A DNA stretch of 64,000 nucleotides from UMGS1958 sp045542415 (GCA_045542415.1 JAZQKZ010000078.1:1-64000); one strand, 5' to 3'. Positions 36,683 through 44,034 are shown, counted from the stretch's first letter. Notes: a model not told the origin generated them from the letters alone. Program-made: numbers and translations.

Positions 36683-36758
36683 AGGGGTGTAGCTCAGTTG
36701 GTAGAGCAGCGGTCTCCAAAACCGCGTGCCCAAGGTTCGAGTCCTTGTACCCCTGCCA
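36683..36758 (+). tRNA. tRNA-Trp (CCA)
   Basis: A 76-base tRNA: acceptor AGGGGTG with TACCCCT, D-arm AGCTCAGTTGGTAGAGCA, anticodon stem GCGGT/ACCGC around CTCCAAA (anticodon CCA), T-arm CAAGGTTCGAGTCCTTG, discriminator G and encoded CCA. Confidence 0.96.
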
Positions 36759-36763
36759 AATGC

Positions 36764-36809
36764 AAAAAGCCCGTAGGTGTCGCATAAATCGCATACCTAT
36801 GGGCTTTTT
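36764..36809 (+). terminator. Terminator of tRNA-Trp
   Basis: A long stem, AAAAAGCCC(G)TAGGT with ACCTA(T)GGGCTTTTT, just past the tRNA. The following 36810-36996 shows only three spaced copies of a GTTAGTCA-like octamer (period 11, from about 36868) and no gene. Confidence 0.8.
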
Positions 36810-36996
36810 CTTGCTTTTTTGCCTTGCAAAAACAAGCAAGAAAATACATTAAAAAACATAAAAAAGTTAGTCAAAAGTTAGTCAGAAATTAGTTAGAGGA
36901 TTATAGCTGTATGAAAAATTAAAAAGTTCCTATGGGGCTGTAGTCAACTCGGTTTTAAAAATCATTTTGCTACATCACCAATTTTTTGGAAAAAAT

Positions 36997-37221
36997 TCAA
37001 CTGCACTTTGAAAGACAACTTATTATGAAAAACAAAATAAGCATCCAAAAAGAGAAATAGCAGCCGGAATTATCTGAGGAACTGTTTGAATAGCTACTGT
37101 GATTGCTGCTATTGTCACTACTATCATCACTGTCTTTGGTGACGTCCTTATAGATCTGATATTCTATAAAGTCATCAGCCATATCTTTTTTACCGTCTCT
37201 GTTCCAATCGTAAAAAGCCAT
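36997..37221 (-). CDS. Small EF-hand-like protein with C-terminal membrane segment
   Basis: A 74-residue protein starting MAFYDWNRDGKKDMADDFIEY, a perfect calcium-loop pattern (DxNxDGxxDxxDxxxE) as in EF-hands and dockerins, then an Asp/Ser/Asn-rich linker and a hydrophobic C-terminus (FWMLILFFIISCL). ATG 37221 follows a strong GGGGAGG; the longer frame to 37266 has none. Third gene of a small-protein cluster on this strand. Function unknown. Confidence 0.7.
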   Translation of the reverse strand: MAFYDWNRDGKKDMADDFIEYQIYKDVTKDSDDSSDNSSNHSSYSNSSSDNSGCYFSFWMLILFFIISCLSKCS

Positions 37222-37240
37222 ATGTAATACCTCCCCTATA

Positions 37241-37381
37241 CTATGCTGAGCAAGCCCCGATAACACATATACCTACAATAATAAGTACAAGAATGACAAA
37301 CCGGCTCATAGAATCATCGCCTTTTTGCCATGCATCCACTGATGCGAAAAATAAAATAATAATACCGATAATCAGCTCCAT
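37241..37381 (-). CDS. Small hydrophobic protein, 46 residues
   Basis: A short gene found by its ideal AGGAGG site seven to eight bases before the ATG. The product begins MELIIGIIILFFASVDAW, continues KGDDSMSRF and ends in a second hydrophobic stretch (VILVLIIVGICVIG), so two membrane helices with a short charged loop. It sits between two other small genes on the same strand with 19- and 64-base gaps. Function unknown. Confidence 0.62.
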   Translation of the reverse strand: MELIIGIIILFFASVDAWQKGDDSMSRFVILVLIIVGICVIGACSA

Positions 37382-37445
37382 AATAGAAGCCTCCTGCTTG
37401 TCCTTGTGTCAGAAATCATACTCATCCGGATTGAGTCCGGCATAC

Positions 37446-37637
37446 TCATTTTTTATCATAATATCCGTTTACTGCTCTTCTTCTGCGTTCCTGTACACTG
37501 ACCCCATTAATCATATCATGAGTTAATTTTGTGTTGTCAATTTTTGAAATATCATAATGATCCAGCTTATGCTCCAGATTAGCCTTGCTTATAAAATAAA
37601 TCACTGCAAATACTAAGATTAAGATTAATTCTGCCAT
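37446..37637 (-). CDS. Small membrane-anchored protein, 63 residues
   Basis: First gene of the small-protein cluster, with an AGGAGGG site and a consensus promoter. An N-terminal helix (AELILILVFAVIYFIS) precedes a charged cytosolic tail containing HDMINGVSVQERRRRAVNGYY. I recognise no family. The three genes share promoter, strand and size, and lie between tRNA-Trp and an excisionase remnant. Confidence 0.68.
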   Translation of the reverse strand: MAELILILVFAVIYFISKANLEHKLDHYDISKIDNTKLTHDMINGVSVQERRRRAVNGYYDKK

Positions 37638-37695
37638 AATAGATACCCTCCTGCTTTATCTGTATTTTTTGCACTGTTGTGCTTGATTTACCTGT

Positions 37696-37724
37696 ATAAT
37701 ACCATGACGTTGGTTTGAAGTCAA
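37696..37724 (-). promoter_or_regulatory. Promoter of the small-protein cluster
   Basis: On the minus strand, TTGACT (37719-37724), 17-base spacer, TATTAT (37696-37701). Confidence 0.7.
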
Positions 37725-37815
37725 TATCTTAAGGAGAAGATTTGCGATAGAAAGAGGTGTTTTGATGTGTACTGTACGTTATTTGGGACAGTTGTAGGCG
37801 TTTTGTGCTGTGTAG

Positions 37816-37932
37816 AAAACATATTACCTCGTAAAGACCGAAGGATTTCCTGTAATTTATATCGGCTCGACAATCAGAATCCCTATTGAGGCATTGAACA
37901 GATGGCTTAATGACTGCGAGGAGTATTTGTAA
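37816..37932 (+). pseudogene. Excisionase/HTH_17-type DNA-binding protein remnant
   Basis: A 38-codon open stretch with no start codon encodes YYLVKTEGFPVIYIG, then STIRIPIEALNRWLND. This is the characteristic C-terminal two thirds of small excisionase-type winged-helix proteins (GFPxxxIGxxxRIPxxALxxWL). A stop codon immediately upstream and the missing N-terminal half show it is broken. It probably marks an old mobile element next to tRNA-Trp. No integrase is left. Confidence 0.6.
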
Positions 37933-37948
37933 CAGACGGTTTTTAATA

Positions 37949-37977
37949 TTGACAAACTACATTGAAAAAGGTAAAAT
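37949..37977 (+). promoter_or_regulatory. Promoter of the two WYL regulator genes
   Basis: TTGACA (37949-37954), 17-base spacer, TAAAAT (37972-37977), followed by a GGGAGG ribosome-binding site at 38000-38005. Confidence 0.75.
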
Positions 37978-38013
37978 ATAGTTAAGAACACGAGCACAGG
38001 GAGGTGAACATAT

Positions 38014-39258
38014 ATGTCTTCTTACAGCGAGCTGATTAAAAATTTCGAAAAGGTCCGTGCATATATGCGTGAGTTTTATGTGTACGGCTTCAAGAGCCGC
38101 AGTGATTATGATAAAAAAAGCAGCAGGACTTACGATGATGAAAGACGCCGTATGGAAAGCTGGCTTGGTGAGCATATGAGCTTTGTCAGAAACAAAGAAG
38201 GTAAGAATGTGTTCATTTCCATTGACAGCCGCGTGCTGTCACACAATCCTTTGTATAAGGCATGGAAAGCGAAAAGCTTTACCGACGGTGATATTACTCT
38301 GCACTTTATACTTTTTGATATTTTAAATACACCGCAAATCTCATTGTCGCTATCGGAGATTATGCAAAAGCTTGATGAGTATCTTTGCAATTTCACACAG
38401 CCCATGATGTTTGATGAATCAACCGTACGCAAAAAACTCAAGGAGTATATGGCGGAAGGAATTATCATCGGCGAAAAGCAAGGCAGAAGTCTATACTATC
38501 GCCGTGCAGAGATGACGGGTATTCCCGATAATACAGATGCTTTGGACTTCTATTCGGAAATTGCCCCCTGCGGTGTTATCGGTTCGTTTCTTCTGGATAA
38601 GTACCGAAAAAACGACACCCACTTCGGTTTCAAGCATCATTACATAACGGGAGCATTGGACAGTGACGTTCTTGCCGACTTGTTTGATGCAATTCACAGA
38701 AAGTGCAAAATTACGGCAACGAATGTTTCAAGCCGTTCGGAAATATCCAAGGAAATACATATAATTCCGCTGCGTATCTTCATCAGTGTTCAGAACGGCA
38801 GACAGCATCTGCTGGCGTATATGCCTGCAACAAAGCAAATAAAATCCTTCAGGGTGGATTTTCTGTCAAATATAAAAATCGGCAATGTGTGTGACAGGTT
38901 CGATACATACAGAGATATGCTTGATGAGCGGATGCCCTATATGTGGGGAATAACCTGCCGCAAGGAGAGCGTTCGTGAGTATGTTGAATTTACGGTTCAT
39001 GTAGGTGAAGGTGAGGAACATATCATCCGCCGCTTGCAGCGTGAAAAACGTATCGGTAAGGTGAATAAGGTCAGCGAAAACAGCTATCGTTTTTCTGCCG
39101 AGGCTTATGATACAAATGAACTGGTTCCGTGGATTCGTACATTTATATGCCGTATTACGGATCTGAACTTTTCAAACAAAAATGTTGAAAGCAGATTCAG
39201 AAATGACATTGAGGCTATGTATGCAATGTACGGGATAAAGGATGGTGAGAGCATATGA
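38014..39258 (+). CDS. WYL-domain transcriptional regulator of the RNA-repair locus, first
   Basis: A 414-residue protein with a winged-helix-like N-terminal half (about residues 85-165, including STVRKKLKEYMAEGIIIGEKQGRS) and a WYL ligand-binding domain (about 225-310: IIPLRIFISVQNGRQHLLAYMP, KSFRVDFLSNI), then a C-terminal WCX-like domain. WYL domains bind nucleic acids or nucleotides and often control stress or phage defence genes. Here it likely senses damaged RNA or a nucleotide signal and controls the RNA modules and TROVE-rtcB genes downstream. It overlaps the next gene by four bases. The DNA-binding part is divergent. Confidence 0.88.
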   Translation: MSSYSELIKNFEKVRAYMREFYVYGFKSRSDYDKKSSRTYDDERRRMESWLGEHMSFVRNKEGKNVFISIDSRVLSHNPLYKAWKAKSFTDGDITLHFILFDILNTPQISLSLSEIMQKLDEYLCNFTQPMMFDESTVRKKLKEYMAEGIIIGEKQGRSLYYRRAEMTGIPDNTDALDFYSEIAPCGVIGSFLLDKYRKNDTHFGFKHHYITGALDSDVLADLFDAIHRKCKITATNVSSRSEISKEIHIIPLRIFISVQNGRQHLLAYMPATKQIKSFRVDFLSNIKIGNVCDRFDTYRDMLDERMPYMWGITCRKESVREYVEFTVHVGEGEEHIIRRLQREKRIGKVNKVSENSYRFSAEAYDTNELVPWIRTFICRITDLNFSNKNVESRFRNDIEAMYAMYGIKDGESI

Positions 39259-40166
39259 TCTTCAGTGAGCTTTATTCGGCTTATTATAATGCGGTTGCGG
39301 GGATTCTGTCGGATATTATCCGGGGCAAAACATCCGATAAAGAATTACAGAAAAATGTTGACAAATATGCGTTTTCAGAAAGTGTTCTCACGATTTTACC
39401 GTCACTTAAGAGTGAGAAATGGCAGCTTGTGAAGAGCGATATGACAACACCTGTAAAAAACATACCCTCAATGCCTCTGACCTTGCTTGAGAAACGGTGG
39501 TTAAAAGCGATTTCGCTTGATCCTCGTATCAGACTTTTTGGTGTGGCTTTTGAGGGGCTTGATGATATAGAGCCGCTGTTTACACAGGAGGATTACGTTG
39601 TTTACGACAAATATGGCGATGGCGATCCGTATGATGATGAAGGATATATTGAGCGTTTTAAAACCATTCTTCAGGCGGTAAAGGCAAAGCAGGCTTTAAA
39701 GATTGATATGCTCAATCGTAAGGGGAATATAATTACATTAAATGTCATGCCAATTCGTCTGGAGTATTCGGAGAAGGACGATAAATTCCGTCTGATAGCC
39801 TCGGGACACAGACACACCAATATTATAAATCTTGCACGCATTGTTAATTGTGAGGTCTGCAGTGATAAAGGCTTTGCGAGTGTGAATGAAAAGCAACCGA
39901 ACAGAGCGACTGTTACGTTGAAAATATGTAATGAAAGAAATGCGCTTGAACGTGTTATGCTGCATTTTGCGCACTTTGAAAAGCGGGCAGAAAAGATAGA
40001 TGACGATAATTATATCGTACATATTACCTACGACAAAGACGATGAAACTGAGGTGGTTATCCGTATTCTGGGTTTCGGACCTATGGTTGAGGTTGTGGAG
40101 CCGGGACGGTTTCGTGCATTGATAGTTGAACGATTGCGTAAACAGATGAGCTGTGAACTTTTTTAA
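39255..40166 (+). CDS. WYL-domain regulator of the RNA-repair locus, second
   Basis: A 303-residue partner of the preceding WYL protein, with ATGA overlap. It has a WYL-type middle (about residues 135-200: QALKIDMLNRKGNIITLNVMPIRLEYSEKDDKFRLIASG split over two strands) and a WCX-like end (EVVIRILGFGPMVEVVEPG). No clear helix-turn-helix is seen at its N-terminus, so it may act only together with the first protein, as a heteromer. The gene ends inside a strong terminator that separates it from the RNA modules. Confidence 0.84.
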   Translation: MIFSELYSAYYNAVAGILSDIIRGKTSDKELQKNVDKYAFSESVLTILPSLKSEKWQLVKSDMTTPVKNIPSMPLTLLEKRWLKAISLDPRIRLFGVAFEGLDDIEPLFTQEDYVVYDKYGDGDPYDDEGYIERFKTILQAVKAKQALKIDMLNRKGNIITLNVMPIRLEYSEKDDKFRLIASGHRHTNIINLARIVNCEVCSDKGFASVNEKQPNRATVTLKICNERNALERVMLHFAHFEKRAEKIDDDNYIVHITYDKDDETEVVIRILGFGPMVEVVEPGRFRALIVERLRKQMSCELF

Positions 40167-40182
40167 GTTCGCAGCTTTTTTT
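40149..40182 (+). terminator. Terminator between WYL genes and RNA modules
   Basis: AGCTGTGAAC (40149-40158) pairs with GTTCGCAGCT (40167-40176), followed by six T. It overlaps the end of the second WYL gene. Confidence 0.9.
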
Positions 40183-40207
40183 CCGTGAAAAAATTTCCAA
40201 TGTGCGG

Positions 40208-40213
40208 TATTAT
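40208..40213 (+). promoter_or_regulatory. Putative -10 element of the ncRNA-TROVE-rtcB operon
   Basis: TATTAT at 40208-40213 would start transcription near 40220-40222, just before the first RNA stem at 40224. No TTGACA-like -35 exists at the right distance (the position reads near GTGAAA), and no sigma-54 GG/GC pair is evident. The promoter therefore probably needs an activator, for which the WYL proteins are candidates. Confidence 0.45.
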
Positions 40214-40223
40214 GTAATTACAG

Positions 40224-40286
40224 AAAGCACATACAGCAAACTTTTTTGAATACATCCTTAAATTAGTTCAGAGGTAGAAGTGCTTT
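40224..40286 (+). ncRNA. Stem-closed RNA module 1 of the TROVE-RtcB leader
   Basis: Closed by AAAGCAC (40224-40230) and GTGCTTT (40280-40286). It contains the shared core ACAGCAAAC (40233-40241). Its right part, TTAGTTCAGAGGTAGAA (40263-40279), looks like a tRNA D-arm. Together with modules 2 and 3 it may be a Y-RNA-like partner of the TROVE protein or a substrate of RtcB. Confidence 0.55.
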
Positions 40287-40289
40287 GTA

Positions 40290-40403
40290 AAGACGCTTAC
40301 AGCAATCGTTTCTATTGCGTTAGTCGCTATATCTTGGATAGTTCTTGCACTATAGGCAGGATGGGCAGGGTTCGAATCCCTGTATGCAGTATAAAGGCGT
40401 CTT
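40290..40403 (+). ncRNA. Stem-closed RNA module 2 with embedded tRNA-like fold
   Basis: Closed by AAGACGC (40290-40296) and GCGTCTT (40397-40403), only three bases after module 1. The core ACAGCAATC lies at 40299-40307 and AAAG precedes the closing strand, as in module 3. The inside holds a tRNA-like cloverleaf (separate entry). This is the layout of bacterial Y RNAs, whose ends pair and whose loop can mimic tRNA, although I do not find the exact GGUCCGA/Ro-binding motif. Confidence 0.62.
40314..40390 (+). ncRNA. tRNA-like cloverleaf inside module 2
   Basis: Folding by eye: acceptor ATTGCGT/ATGCAGT (two G-T pairs), D-arm CTAT-ATCTTGG-ATAG, anticodon-like arm CTTGC-ACTATAG-GCAGG with seven-base loop, five-base variable region, and a perfect T-arm CAGGG-TTCGAAT-CCCTG (40366-40382). 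The anticodon-like loop lacks U33, there are six bases between acceptor and D-arm, and one base is extra after the T-arm. No CCA follows. It is a tRNA mimic, not a working tRNA. Confidence 0.6.
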
Positions 40404-40412
40404 GGCTTGTAA

Positions 40413-40490
40413 AAGGCACCAACAGCAATCTTACATTTGACGGATTAGCAGGAGGACTAAAACTCCTCTCGCTGCGGTTAAAGGTGCCTT
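40413..40490 (+). ncRNA. Stem-closed RNA module 3
   Basis: Closed by AAGGCACC (40413-40420) and GGTGCCTT (40483-40490). The core ACAGCAATC is at 40422-40430, a central hairpin AGGAG-GACTAAAA-CTCCT at 40450-40467, and TTAAAG precedes the closing strand. It ends 36 bases before the TROVE start codon. Confidence 0.6.
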
Positions 40491-40526
40491 GTATGATGTT
40501 GATACTAAATTTCAGGAGGGATTACA

Positions 40527-41984
40527 ATGTTAGATTTTCTTAAAAATGAAGCAAATAAGGCATACACAGAAAACGGAGCCGTATCTTATGCAACAACCAA
40601 TTCAGACTGCCTCGACCTGTTCGCAACCATTGGCGGTTTACGCAGGGAATCGGAGGGTGAAATAATAACAAGATTTATGCGAGCATTCTCGGAAAATCGT
40701 GATCTCGCAATGAAATTGTTATTTTTTGCGCGTGATGTGCGTGGCGGCTTGGGAGAGAGACGTGTATTCCGCGTAATTTTAAAGTGGCTTTGCAATAACG
40801 AAAGTAAGTCAGTTATAAAAAACATTGAGTACATATCAGAGTACGGTCGCTATGACGATTTGCTCGTCTTGTTTGGCACACCCTGTGAAAAGGCGGCTCT
40901 TGAATTTATTGAGAACAGATTATCAGGGGATATTGACAGTATGAGGGAAAATGAAGAGGTTTCACTGCTTGCAAAATGGTTACCATCCGTAAATGCTTCG
41001 AATAAGGAAACGGTAAGACTTGCAAAGCGAATTATAAGACACCTTGGCATTACTGATGCAGAGTATCGGAGAATCCTTACAAAGCTTCGTGCATACATAC
41101 GCATTATTGAAAATAATCTTCGTGAGAGAGACTATACATTTGATTATTCAAAGCAGCCGTCCAAGGCTATGCTAAAATACCGCAAGGCGTTTATCCGTAA
41201 CGATAACGAGCGTTATGAAGAATATATCAGCACTGTAAGAAGTGGCAAGGCACATATGAATACGGGAACGCTTGCTCCGTATGAAATTGTAACGCCGTTT
41301 TTCAATACCAATGTGGGTGATGAGGAACGCAAAAGCATTGATGCAACATGGAATGCACTTGAGGATTTCACGGACGGTAAAAATGCACTTGTTGTAATAG
41401 ACGGTTCTGGTTCTATGTATGGTGGTTCAAAGCCAATCCCTGCAACTGTCGCACTCTCGCTCGGCATTTATTTTGCAGAGAAAAATACAGGAGCATTTCA
41501 TAATCATTTCATTACATTTTCGGAGAATCCGCAATTGGTTGAAATAAAGGGTGAGGACATATTGGAAAAGCTTCGTTATTGTAACAGCTATAATGAGGTT
41601 GCAAATACCAATATTCAAAAGGTATTTGAGCTGGTGCTTAACGCTGCGTTGAGGAATAATGCAACGCAGGAGGAAATGCCGCAGACTCTGTATATTATTT
41701 CTGATATGGAGTTTGATTACTGTACCAGTGATTCAAGCATAACAAATTTTGAATATGCAAAAAAGTTGTTTGAAAGCAACGGCTACACATTGCCTGAATT
41801 AGTGTTCTGGAATGTTGCATCCAGGAATTGTCAGCAACCTGTCACAAAGAATGAGCAGGGTGTTGCACTTGTCAGCGGATGCACACCGAGAATTTTCTCA
41901 ATGCTCACTTCGGGTAATCTGTCGCCGGAAAAGTATATGCTACAAATTTTAGGAAATGAACGATATGCAAAAATAGCGGCATAG
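40527..41984 (+). CDS. TROVE (Ro60-like) RNA-binding protein with vWA domain
   Basis: The 485-residue protein belongs to the TROVE/DUF2828 group. The helical N-terminal part (about 1-280) has the conserved NGAVSYATTNSDCLDLFATIG, RDVRGGLGERRVFR and YGRYDDLL motifs. The C-terminal von Willebrand A domain carries a MIDAS motif DGSGSM (D292, S294, S296). Ro60-type rings bind Y RNAs and misfolded or damaged RNAs and guide them to nucleases or repair. It has a CAGGAGGG ribosome-binding site, lies directly behind three RNA modules and 21 bases before rtcB. Binding of the modules is inferred from this order. Confidence 0.9.
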   Translation: MLDFLKNEANKAYTENGAVSYATTNSDCLDLFATIGGLRRESEGEIITRFMRAFSENRDLAMKLLFFARDVRGGLGERRVFRVILKWLCNNESKSVIKNIEYISEYGRYDDLLVLFGTPCEKAALEFIENRLSGDIDSMRENEEVSLLAKWLPSVNASNKETVRLAKRIIRHLGITDAEYRRILTKLRAYIRIIENNLRERDYTFDYSKQPSKAMLKYRKAFIRNDNERYEEYISTVRSGKAHMNTGTLAPYEIVTPFFNTNVGDEERKSIDATWNALEDFTDGKNALVVIDGSGSMYGGSKPIPATVALSLGIYFAEKNTGAFHNHFITFSENPQLVEIKGEDILEKLRYCNSYNEVANTNIQKVFELVLNAALRNNATQEEMPQTLYIISDMEFDYCTSDSSITNFEYAKKLFESNGYTLPELVFWNVASRNCQQPVTKNEQGVALVSGCTPRIFSMLTSGNLSPEKYMLQILGNERYAKIAA

Positions 41985-42005
41985 AATTTGAGAAAGGAAA
42001 TAACA

Positions 42006-43214
42006 ATGATTAAAATAACAGGAAAGCATAACAGTGCAATTTGCTATGCAACAACTCTTGAGGAGACTGCATACGCACAAATTGAGACTGTATGCAACGA
42101 GGCGGCATTTGCGGATTCCAAAATCCGCATTATGCCCGATGTGCACGCCGGGAAGGGCTGCACAATCGGAACTACCATGACAATCGTGGATAAGGTGGTT
42201 CCCAATATGGTCGGCGTTGACATCGGATGCGGTATGTACACTGTATCCCTTGGTCAGGCAGAGATTGATTTTGAAAAGTTTGACGAGGCGGCACATTTTA
42301 TCCCCTGCGGAAGAAATGTGTGGGACGGCAGACAGGAGAGATTTGACCTTACGGTGCTTAAGTGCTATCGAAATCTTAAAGATGCAAGAAGGCTTGAGAG
42401 AAGCATCGGAACGCTTGGCGGCGGAAATCATTTTATTGAGATTGATGCGGATAATGAGGGTAATAAATATCTGGTCATTCATTCAGGTAGCCGTAATCTC
42501 GGAACTCAGGTTGCACAGATTTATCAGGATATTGCGATTGACTTGAATCTCGGTAAAGAGGAATACTTTAAAATGCGTGATGAAATTATCCGCACATACA
42601 AAGAGGACGGTCGCAGAGGCGAGATTCAGGCAACATTAAAGAAGCTTGCAAAGGATTGGGAGGATAAGGAGCCTACAATGCCAAGAGAGCTTTGCTATCT
42701 GTATGGCGATTTTATGGAGGACTACTTACATGACATAGATATCTGCCAGCAATTTGCTAAGCGTAACCGTGAGAAGATGGCAGAGATTCTGCTTGAGAAA
42801 ACAGGTCTTAAGGGCGAGGGAGCGTTCCACACAATACATAATTATATTGATGTGGAGGAGAGGGTACTCCGCAAGGGAGCTGTTTCGGCAAAGAACGGTG
42901 AAAAGCTGCTTATCCCTATCAATATGCGTGACGGAAGTCTCATTTGTGTCGGAAAGGGAAACGAGGACTGGAACTGTTCTGCACCGCATGGTGCGGGTCG
43001 TCTGATGTCGCGTACGGCGGCGTTTGAGAGGCTTACCTTAGAGGAGTACGCGACACAGATGAGAGGAATATATACCACCTGTGTAAATTCCGCAACACTT
43101 GACGAGTCGCCGATGGCATATAAGAATATGGACGAAATTATTGAGAACATAGAGCCTACGGCAGAAATTATCGCTCACGTTAAGCCTATATATAATTTTA
43201 AAGCGGCTGAATAA
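42006..43214 (+). CDS. rtcB: RtcB RNA-splicing ligase
   Basis: A 402-residue RtcB. Metal and GTP sites are all visible: MPDVHAGKGCTIG (D45, H47), GVDIGCGM (C75), GGGNHFIE (H142), VIHSGSRNLG (H159) and HGAGR with the guanylated His at about 328. RtcB joins 2',3'-cyclic phosphate or 3'-phosphate ends to 5'-hydroxyl RNA ends with GTP and manganese, repairing cleaved RNAs. It is the short bacterial form. The ATG at 42006 with GAAAGGAAA is preferred to an upstream TTG at 41988. No Archease is nearby. Confidence 0.96.
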   Translation: MIKITGKHNSAICYATTLEETAYAQIETVCNEAAFADSKIRIMPDVHAGKGCTIGTTMTIVDKVVPNMVGVDIGCGMYTVSLGQAEIDFEKFDEAAHFIPCGRNVWDGRQERFDLTVLKCYRNLKDARRLERSIGTLGGGNHFIEIDADNEGNKYLVIHSGSRNLGTQVAQIYQDIAIDLNLGKEEYFKMRDEIIRTYKEDGRRGEIQATLKKLAKDWEDKEPTMPRELCYLYGDFMEDYLHDIDICQQFAKRNREKMAEILLEKTGLKGEGAFHTIHNYIDVEERVLRKGAVSAKNGEKLLIPINMRDGSLICVGKGNEDWNCSAPHGAGRLMSRTAAFERLTLEEYATQMRGIYTTCVNSATLDESPMAYKNMDEIIENIEPTAEIIAHVKPIYNFKAAE

Positions 43215-43234
43215 TTTCAGAGGAGATGATGTAA

Positions 43235-43996
43235 ATGAGGAGTATCAGAGAAATTATTGATGAGAAACTCGATGAAATAGAAAAAAGAGAAAATGTGAAA
43301 ATCCTGCATTGTGTGGAGTCCGGAAGCCGAGCATGGGGCTTTCCTTCGCCGGACAGTGATTATGATGTGAGGTTTATATATGTCCGCCCCAAGGAATATT
43401 ACCTGCGGCTTGATAAAGCGAGAGACGTTATTGAATGGCAGTTGGATGACACTTTAGATATCAACGGTTGGGATTTGCAAAAAGCACTCAGATTATTACA
43501 TAGATCTAACCCGACGTTGTTTGAGTGGAAAAACTCACCCATAGTTTATCGGACGAGTGATGAATGGGACGTGATTTCAAAGGTATTTGACGAGCATTTC
43601 AATATTATATCGGGTTTATATCACTATCTGAGTATGGCGAAGCGTACTTACCGTGAGCAACTTAAAGGTGACAGTGTCCGGCTGAAAAAGTATTTCTATG
43701 TATTAAGACCGTTGCTTGCGTGCGAATACATCAGGGATAAAATGGCTCCACCGCCGATGTTATTTGAGGATTTGCTTTGTTATCTTGATGGTGAAGTTCT
43801 TTGTGAAGTCAGAAAATTATTAAAGCTGAAAATGGAAACCTCAGAGCTTGGCAAAGGTGAAAAGATTGATTGTATCAATGAATATATAGAACGAAAAACA
43901 GAAGAATTTGATAAGTATGCTGCTACAATTAAGCCGGACAAAAAGAACGATTGGGACGGATTGAATAAGCTGTTTTTATCGATGGTTTTGAAGTGA
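43235..43996 (+). CDS. RlaP-type nucleotidyltransferase (Pol-beta superfamily)
   Basis: A 253-residue protein with the nucleotidyltransferase motif ESGSRAWGFPSPDSDYDVRF (G30-S31, D42, D44) and the helical C-terminal region of the RlaP/YcgL-like family (PF10127), described as RNA-ligase-associated nucleotidyltransferases. Its likely job is to add or restore nucleotides at broken RNA ends, or to modify ends, before or after sealing. It follows rtcB by 20 bases with an AGAGGAGATG site and ends at a strong terminator, closing the operon. Confidence 0.88.
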   Translation: MRSIREIIDEKLDEIEKRENVKILHCVESGSRAWGFPSPDSDYDVRFIYVRPKEYYLRLDKARDVIEWQLDDTLDINGWDLQKALRLLHRSNPTLFEWKNSPIVYRTSDEWDVISKVFDEHFNIISGLYHYLSMAKRTYREQLKGDSVRLKKYFYVLRPLLACEYIRDKMAPPPMLFEDLLCYLDGEVLCEVRKLLKLKMETSELGKGEKIDCINEYIERKTEEFDKYAATIKPDKKNDWDGLNKLFLSMVLK

Positions 43997-44034
43997 AGAA
44001 GTGAAGACCGAACGATGGTCTTCACTTCTTTTTT
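43997..44034 (+). terminator. Terminator of the RNA-repair operon
   Basis: A 13-pair stem (AGAAGTGAAGACC with its complement), seven-base loop and a T run, starting right after the stop codon. Confidence 0.95.

Noticed and set aside
36840..36902. Integrase C-terminus before the small genes
   Set aside because: A frame ending in KKVSQKLVRN can be read, but it is short, AT-driven and has no upstream integrase motifs.
40183..40223. Sigma-54 promoter for the RNA-repair operon, as with RtcR systems
   Set aside because: No GG-N10-GC pattern is visible and the regulators are WYL proteins.
40314..40390. A functional tRNA gene
   Set aside because: The cloverleaf lacks U33 and CCA, has odd spacers and G-T pairs in the acceptor, and sits inside another closed stem.
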